Of a stretch of DNA of 64,000 bases, positions 59,655-64,000 are shown in pieces. Origin of the DNA: CAWJLE01 sp963843645 (GTDB lineage: Bacteria; Chloroflexota; Anaerolineae; DAOTYC01); contig CAWJLE010000001.1 of NCBI GenBank assembly GCA_963843645.1, positions 868,001 through 932,000 on the forward strand. The letters are read 5' to 3'. The first letter of the stretch is position 1. Each line of letters begins with the position of its first letter. Below the pieces are notes generated by a model. The model made no database searches, had not been told where the DNA came from, and worked only from the letters and a program-made list of their open reading frames with translations. The translations under genes and the position numbers were made by a program.

Positions 59655-60506
59655 TCACGGCCAGGGGAGGTCCTTTGTGCGAGGGAAGATTCCAAGTCTT
59701 CGGTATTTACGGCTACCACGAAGCACCAACGGAATAGTGTTGGGCGCGTTGCGAAAATACACGACCATCGTCGCCAATCGCCGATAGCCAAGCGGGTAAT
59801 TAGAGTCCAGTTCCTCGCACAGCTCAACTAGCCTCACCTTAGCAGTGACATCAAGAAGCGTGCTCGCTGGATGCAGCGGCCGCTCGTCGTGACAATGAAT
59901 GTGATTGGTTACAACGTCGACTCCAGTTTTTGAGATTTCTTCGTGAGCTTCGATGCAGATACATGGGAGCAGGAAGAATTCCGAGAACGCCCCAGGGATG
60001 TTCTCATACAAGTGTTGCCGAACGCTTTGGAACTGGTCGCCGCTCGCAGCAAAATCATCAACATAGATGACGGCCCCCTTGCGTAATCTCACCGTAAGAT
60101 CGTGGAGGCCCTGCACATCTTTCCAGTCTACAAAATGGCACCCCAAATGCTCGAGGTGGCCCCGATCTCTAAGCATGGACAACATCCGAGGGCTGCTACT
60201 GGCAGCATCGTGAATCTGAACGTAAATCACATTCTTCGGGGACACTTGCGCGTCACCAAGTCTTTGCAAGAGATCATTGTTCAAGGAGACCAAGATTCTC
60301 TCTGTCTCCTTTTCCGAGTAATAGATCACATGATCTAATAGAGCGAGCAGTAGATATCGATCTTTCTGGTCATACTGCGCCAGCCAATTCTGCACGGACT
60401 TCATAGTTACTCGCTGAGGTTGGTAATCACGAAAACGCCGTGTTGCTGCAAATCTTTGATAGATCGACGTTACTTCGCCCAACCAGCCAAACGTGAGCGC
60501 GCCCAT
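59655..60506 (-). CDS. phosphoribosyltransferase-like protein (PRTase-CE-like)
   Basis: 283 residues, last gene of the AT-richer island. The central stretch KGAVIYVDDFAASGDQF has the form of a PRPP-binding loop (hydrophobic strand, two acidic residues, small residues, Gly). Before it lies a helical/winged-helix-like region (MKSVQNWLAQYDQKDRYLL, LLDHVIYYSEKETERIL). After it come conserved-looking histidines (NHIHCHDERPLHP) and a terminal LATMVVYFRNAPNTIPLVLRG segment. I relate it to PRTase-type proteins that occur as predicted effectors in bacterial conflict systems rather than to nucleotide salvage enzymes. The ATG lies three bases after the ParB-like gene stop. Confidence 0.65.
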   Translation of the reverse strand: MGALTFGWLGEVTSIYQRFAATRRFRDYQPQRVTMKSVQNWLAQYDQKDRYLLLALLDHVIYYSEKETERILVSLNNDLLQRLGDAQVSPKNVIYVQIHDAASSSPRMLSMLRDRGHLEHLGCHFVDWKDVQGLHDLTVRLRKGAVIYVDDFAASGDQFQSVRQHLYENIPGAFSEFFLLPCICIEAHEEISKTGVDVVTNHIHCHDERPLHPASTLLDVTAKVRLVELCEELDSNYPLGYRRLATMVVYFRNAPNTIPLVLRGSRKYRRLGIFPRTKDLPWP

Positions 60507-60509
60507 GAA

Positions 60510-61580
60510 CTAGTCACCCTCGATAGCATCCGATTCGACTCTCATCTCCGGTGCGTCGACACCGGCTAGCTTCTGCAACAGCTGCTCCACGTACAACCTA
60601 ACTTCTTCTAGGGCTGTAATCAGCTGCTCCTTGTCATCCGTCGCAAACTCGAGCTTGCTTCGATCCAGTTTGACCCTGAAATCATCACAGAGGCTTATTG
60701 CCGTTCGAATGCGACGGGGATCAGTAATGAACTCATCGAACGCCTTTCGCGTTTCTAGCCCAACCTCCAGAATGTATTGTCCGAGTCGTTCACGAACCTC
60801 AACGAGTCGATCTGGATCGCCGGAATTGAGACTGAAGGATTCCATGATTCGCCGGAAGTGAATTACGCTCTTGATGGATCTGGCCCGGTATTTGTCCACC
60901 AGTCTCTGGGTGATCCCATCACGCCCCATTTGTTTGAACAGATCCGGGATCTCACGCTCACATTGGCCAATCACTGGATGCGCCTCAATCCAGAAGTTGG
61001 ACGGCATGCGTGTTTTTGGGTCCGGGTCTAGCGAGAGTGCCTGAAACTCCTTGGGGAAGCTAAGCAGTTTTTTGCATCGTTCTATTTGAAGCGTGCTGAG
61101 CCCTGTCAGATTCGAGAGTGTTTCAGTGCTTTCCTCTCTTAGCTCATCCATGACTGTCTGGAGGCTGAGGGCAGTAGGCATCAGCTCCCATTGCTCACGA
61201 AAATTATGGATCGAAAACATGTAGAGGATCTGAGCAATCGGGTCAGGGGGATCAACAATGTTCGCTGGTATTGCTATCGGCGGCACCCCTTGCCTTTCAA
61301 GTTCAACGACGCACCGATAACGCCGCTCACCATCAAGAATCGCGTATTTCGATTGGCCAGGCAACTCGAAAACAGTGATTGGAACCAACACACCATGATT
61401 TCTTATACTCTCGCGCAGATCACGCAGGGGCTCTGGGTCAAACAGGTGTCGTGGATTAGTCGCGCTGGGCTTAATCTCCGACGGTTTGAGATACTTCAGT
61501 GTTCCACGGGGGACGACAGTCTGAACGACACTGGACTGATCCAACGTACGTTTGTTTCTGAACCGACCAAATGGACCCAT
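60510..61580 (-). CDS. ParB/Srx-like nuclease-domain protein
   Basis: 356 residues. N-terminal ParB-type domain: LKPSEIKPSATNPRHLFDPEPLRDLRESIRNHGVLVPITV in order, then AILDGERRYRCVVELE, the box with GERR that binds nucleotide in ParB proteins. An HTH-like region follows (SNLTGLSTLQIERCKKLLSFP), then a helical C-terminal half without recognised domain and an acidic end. No parA gene is nearby, so it is not a chromosome-segregation ParB; such stand-alone ParB-like proteins occur in plasmids and defence loci. Its ATG overlaps the Dam stop codon (TAATG). Confidence 0.78.
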   Translation of the reverse strand: MGPFGRFRNKRTLDQSSVVQTVVPRGTLKYLKPSEIKPSATNPRHLFDPEPLRDLRESIRNHGVLVPITVFELPGQSKYAILDGERRYRCVVELERQGVPPIAIPANIVDPPDPIAQILYMFSIHNFREQWELMPTALSLQTVMDELREESTETLSNLTGLSTLQIERCKKLLSFPKEFQALSLDPDPKTRMPSNFWIEAHPVIGQCEREIPDLFKQMGRDGITQRLVDKYRARSIKSVIHFRRIMESFSLNSGDPDRLVEVRERLGQYILEVGLETRKAFDEFITDPRRIRTAISLCDDFRVKLDRSKLEFATDDKEQLITALEEVRLYVEQLLQKLAGVDAPEMRVESDAIEGD

Positions 61581-62404
61581 TACTCTCCCGCCTCCCCAGG
61601 CTCACGAAAGAGTCGATTGGAAATAAGCAGCTCGTTCGAACACTTTCTATTGCCCGCGAAACCAGCAATATTTCGTCTCACACTAACAACCCTAGAAAAA
61701 TACCCCTCTGCCAGCGTGTCCGCTTCTGGAGACTCCGCATAACTCAATAGGAACACAGCACCCCGGCAGTCAAGCTGGGTGAGCCAGTCCCGTAGGATTG
61801 TGATGCTTTGGGAAGTGAATACGGACGGGCTGTATTCTTTGAAGATGCGTTGCGAGCGAACACTAAAAGGCGGATCAATGTATGCAAAATCACCCGTTTG
61901 CACCTGCGCCAAGACGTCCTCGAAGCCCCCCGTGATCAACTCTGCTCGTTGCAGTGCCTTAGAACAACTCCGCAGATTCTCTTCCGCCGGGAGTCGCCCG
62001 CTCTTCTCACCGCCATATGGCACGTTAAACTGTCCCGCCCGATTCGTGCGGTAGAGGCCATTGAAACAAAAACGGTTTAGATAAATGAAGCGCGCCGCAC
62101 GGACCGGAGGGCTTAGGTCCCAAGGATTTTGCGAACGAACCACCAGGTATTCTTCTCGACTGTTTGAGAACGTGCGCAAGGCTCGCAGAAGCTCTTCTAG
62201 ATTGTCGCGGACCTGCGCATACATGTCCACTAGCTCAGCATTTATGTCTCCCAAAAGAGCTTGATTAGGACACAGCCGGAAGAACAGCGACGCCGATCCG
62301 ACAAAAGGCTCGACATAACGTCTGGCCGCTGGCTCGTAGATATTCGCAAGAATAGGAAGCAGCTGTCGTTTGCTTCCTGCCCAACGCAAAAAGGATTGAG
62401 TCAT
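61580..62404 (-). CDS. D12-class (Dam-like) DNA adenine-N6 methyltransferase
   Basis: Intact 274-residue methyltransferase. SAM-binding motif I VEPFVGSASLFF; N-terminal FLRWAGSKRQLLP, typical of Dam/DpnM enzymes; RFIYLNRFCFNGLYRTNRAGQFNVPYG; catalytic motif IDPPF (DPPY variant); and a late LLSYAESPEADTL segment. Members usually methylate GATC, but specificity cannot be read with certainty. No restriction endonuclease gene is adjacent. First of three closely coupled genes with the ParB-like and PRTase-like proteins. Confidence 0.9.
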   Translation of the reverse strand: MTQSFLRWAGSKRQLLPILANIYEPAARRYVEPFVGSASLFFRLCPNQALLGDINAELVDMYAQVRDNLEELLRALRTFSNSREEYLVVRSQNPWDLSPPVRAARFIYLNRFCFNGLYRTNRAGQFNVPYGGEKSGRLPAEENLRSCSKALQRAELITGGFEDVLAQVQTGDFAYIDPPFSVRSQRIFKEYSPSVFTSQSITILRDWLTQLDCRGAVFLLSYAESPEADTLAEGYFSRVVSVRRNIAGFAGNRKCSNELLISNRLFREPGEAGE

Positions 62405-62413
62405 TGGGCCCTC

Positions 62414-62746
62414 TTACCTCAGTTTTGCTGAGTCTGCATGCGCTGCAAAAACGGCTCCCATGTCGAGCCGGTTCATGAGCACGAGCCGGACACCATCCAT
62501 CCGGGTGCCATCCGGCGTGATATTAAACTGCTGTGTCAGGCGACACTTGACCGCCGGGCATTTGTGCCGAACAGACCAGAGACTCAGTATCCATCGTTTT
62601 GCGAAGATCAGATAGACTACTCCTATAGTGATTATACCACTAAGCCAATGCCAGGGAGAAAGCCAGGGATCTGAAAATTCACTGAGTCGCGTTATCCAGT
62701 CGGCAGTACCGCCACGCAAGCGATCTCGTTCAGTCCATGTGTACAT
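62414..62746 (-). CDS. small single-pass membrane protein upstream of the Dam gene
   Basis: 110 residues with one hydrophobic helix (LSGIITIGVVYLIF) after a Trp-rich segment and a basic C-terminal domain of about 60 residues. No family recognised. The start at 62746 has GCGAGG upstream; an in-frame start lies 81 bases earlier. It ends nine bases before the Dam start, so it is probably part of the same operon. It could be a membrane effector or sensor of the module, which is inference from position only. Confidence 0.55.
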   Translation of the reverse strand: MYTWTERDRLRGGTADWITRLSEFSDPWLSPWHWLSGIITIGVVYLIFAKRWILSLWSVRHKCPAVKCRLTQQFNITPDGTRMDGVRLVLMNRLDMGAVFAAHADSAKLR

Positions 62747-63182
62747 CGGCGCCTCGCCAATACGTCGCAGATTGGCCCTTACCAGCCAAGAGAGTCTCGA
62801 ACAGCGCTTGAGGGAGGGCTGTGCCAACTACTAGGCAGGCTACCGCACGCAGCCGACCGACATCAGAGCATACGCTGGGCACAAGCAGTATTGGAAAGCT
62901 GACAAGAAGCTGCGACAACCTGAGATCACGGAAAAACGGAGTTTCAGGACGACGGCGTTTCTTGCATCTCGCAGTTACATTCTGATTGTCGACCGAAAAA
63001 GTTGGCGGGAACCCGCTAGCTGAAATCGGCCCAGTTCACTTTCTGCACGCCGCAATCGCGCAGACCCGTCACACTGACTTCGAAGTCGGCGACGCCAATC
63101 TCGCCAGATGCCAGACCCCCTCACAGCTTATTTCCTAACCTTAGTTGCGTTCGCTTCGGACACGATCTGCAGCGGATGGAAC
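62747..63182. other. gap between the AT-richer island and the NBR1-Ig gene
   Basis: No intact gene is supported. The left part is AT-richer like the island; the right part (from about 63016) is GC-rich and holds a gene remnant. The island boundary on this side therefore falls near 62990-63010. Confidence 0.4.
63016..63108 (-). pseudogene. C-terminal remnant of a lost coding sequence
   Basis: About 30 codons in one minus-strand frame (GEIGVADFEVSVTGLRDC, then GVQKVNWADFS and a stop at 63016) read like a genuine protein end, with a stop just upstream. It could be the cut end of a secreted protein related to the next gene, truncated by arrival of the island. Confidence 0.4.
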
Positions 63183-64000
63183 TCACTTGCGCTCCGGCGC
63201 GTTGATGAAGTCGCCCTCAAAGCGCATGTCGTCTTTGGAGACGCACGGCTGCAATCTGACAAAAGCATACTTCCCGGTTTCCAGATCCTTGAAGACCGCA
63301 TACAAAACGTCGGTTGCGGCTGGGACCGGCTCAACGTGAATCATCGCGGCATCGACGTATTCGGTCCCCATTTCGCTCCAAACCGTCCCGACCTGATTCC
63401 CGAAGTGCGCCCCCGCAGATACGAGCGCCTTCCTGGCAATCCGCCCCGGTTCATAGCTGTCCTGATACTCCGTAAGATCAGTGTCGGCAACGTAGACCAG
63501 GACGTGGTCGGCAATCAAAGCCGAGTAACCGGTGTGGTTCGTGACATTGAACCGAATCATCGCCCACACTCCATCCTTGACCGTGCACGGGCCGCAGAAC
63601 GTCCCCCAGATGCCGCCCTGCCGATAGACGTCCACGACGCGAAACTCGATTCCGTTGAGCGTGAACGCCTCGTTCATGCTGTAGACGGTCCCAAGTCTGG
63701 CCATGAGGCGTTCCAGCGTCGGCGTGGTCTCTTGATCCGAATTCTTGCCCGTTCCCACCACGATCCGAACGTAGAACTGGCTGCCGACCCTCCTTCCGGC
63801 TTCATCAACCAGCGCCCACCAGCTCTGGTAGGTCCCATCTGTTTCAGGTGCGGTGAAGACGACGGAAACGTCGCACAGCCCGTTGGTCTTCACGGGCGCT
63901 ACGGCGTCAGGCGCGCCCTGCATCTCATCGCCACTGACGTGCTGCAGGGAGTAATCGAGCCAATCGACGCCGCCCGTGTTTTGGAGCTTCCACGTTTTGG
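63183..64000 (-). CDS. secreted NBR1-Ig-like and DUF4352-like protein, 5' end outside window
   Basis: The minus-strand frame is open to the right edge and in frame with conserved sequence there (TWKLQNTGGVDWLDYSLQ), so the gene continues beyond the window. Residues visible first form an NBR1-type Ig-like domain: W-x-LQNTG, then CDVSVVFTAPETDGTYQSWW and DEAGRRVGSQFYVRIVV. A DUF4352/telokin-like domain follows (LGTVYSMNEAFTLNGIEFRV, MIRFNVTNHTGYSALIADH). Both are common in exported lipoproteins of Chloroflexota. Role unknown, probably an extracellular ligand-binding or stress protein. Confidence 0.75.
   Translation of the reverse strand, partial: KTWKLQNTGGVDWLDYSLQHVSGDEMQGAPDAVAPVKTNGLCDVSVVFTAPETDGTYQSWWALVDEAGRRVGSQFYVRIVVGTGKNSDQETTPTLERLMARLGTVYSMNEAFTLNGIEFRVVDVYRQGGIWGTFCGPCTVKDGVWAMIRFNVTNHTGYSALIADHVLVYVADTDLTEYQDSYEPGRIARKALVSAGAHFGNQVGTVWSEMGTEYVDAAMIHVEPVPAATDVLYAVFKDLETGKYAFVRLQPCVSKDDMRFEGDFINAPERK

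Noticed and set aside
59655..60506. Housekeeping purine/pyrimidine phosphoribosyltransferase
   Set aside because: Only the PRPP-like loop fits; length, N-terminal helical region and gene context differ from salvage enzymes.
60510..61580. Chromosomal partition protein ParB
   Set aside because: No parA, parS-like sites or origin genes are near, and the C-terminal half does not look like the ParB dimerisation domain.

Overview
The window is GC-rich DNA (about 65-70% G+C over most of it) from a bacterium with the secreted-protein and transporter repertoire typical of Chloroflexota (Anaerolineae/Caldilineae-like). The hints are a LysM-tagged binding protein, PA14-domain and Asp-box surface proteins, an NBR1-Ig/DUF4352 protein, a dynamin-like GTPase, a V4R protein and three ABC uptake systems. 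The phylum is an inference from domain style; no rRNA, tRNA or ribosomal protein gene is present to fix it. Many conserved genes (uvrB, xseA, molybdenum hydroxylase subunits, oligopeptide permeases) are split by single-base frame changes while their residues stay intact. This looks more like an indel-prone assembly than true gene decay, so I annotate each as one gene and give approximate break points.

Layout. 0-5.6 kb: end of a D-aminoacylase, a class III aminotransferase, two secreted peptidases (M14, M23), an aldo/keto reductase plus glutaredoxin pair, and a DUF6582 protein. 5.6-22.7 kb: one long minus-strand operon for purine/hydantoin catabolism. In transcription order it holds FAD subunit, 2Fe-2S subunit and XdhD-like molybdenum subunit; a hydantoinase-SsnA double amidohydrolase; a PreA-like flavin/Fe-S reductase; a YgeY peptidase; a YgeW carbamoyltransferase; a threonine-synthase-like PLP enzyme; MocA; a second molybdenum hydroxylase (large, 2Fe-2S, FAD); XdhC; and 8-oxoguanine deaminase. 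23-31.9 kb, also minus strand: GNAT protein, dynamin-like GTPase, radical SAM activase-like protein, uvrB, M20 peptidase, REC-GGDEF regulator, V4R protein.

32-48 kb, plus strand: nutrient import. A complete branched-chain/urea-type ABC system (livKHMGF) sits behind a consensus promoter and a 500-nt leader. Then come a LysM-polar amino acid binding protein behind a second consensus promoter, a dipeptide/oligopeptide system (SBP, B, C, D, F), the polar amino acid permease and ATPase, and a threonine-dehydratase-like enzyme that ends inside a 118-nt perfect palindrome. 48-55 kb, minus strand: xseB, xseA, a short baeRF-like protein, and carB and carA behind a promoter and attenuator-like terminator. 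55-59.4 kb, plus strand: two exported surface proteins (PA14 repeats; Asp-box propeller) with similar upstream regulatory blocks.

59.6-62.8 kb is an AT-richer island (about 50% G+C in hand-counted lines) of tightly coupled minus-strand genes: a small membrane protein, a Dam-type adenine methylase, a ParB-like protein and a phosphoribosyltransferase-like protein. It has no visible frameshifts, looks horizontally acquired, and is the best candidate for an undescribed (possibly defence) system. The window ends in a secreted NBR1-Ig/DUF4352 protein cut by the right edge.

How the parts fit: the molybdenum hydroxylases, deaminases, hydantoinase, carbamoyltransferase, peptidase and PLP enzyme form a plausible route from oxidised purines to amino-acid-like products, ammonia and carbamoyl phosphate. 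The peptidases and ABC importers point to growth on peptides, amino acids and nitrogenous small molecules.
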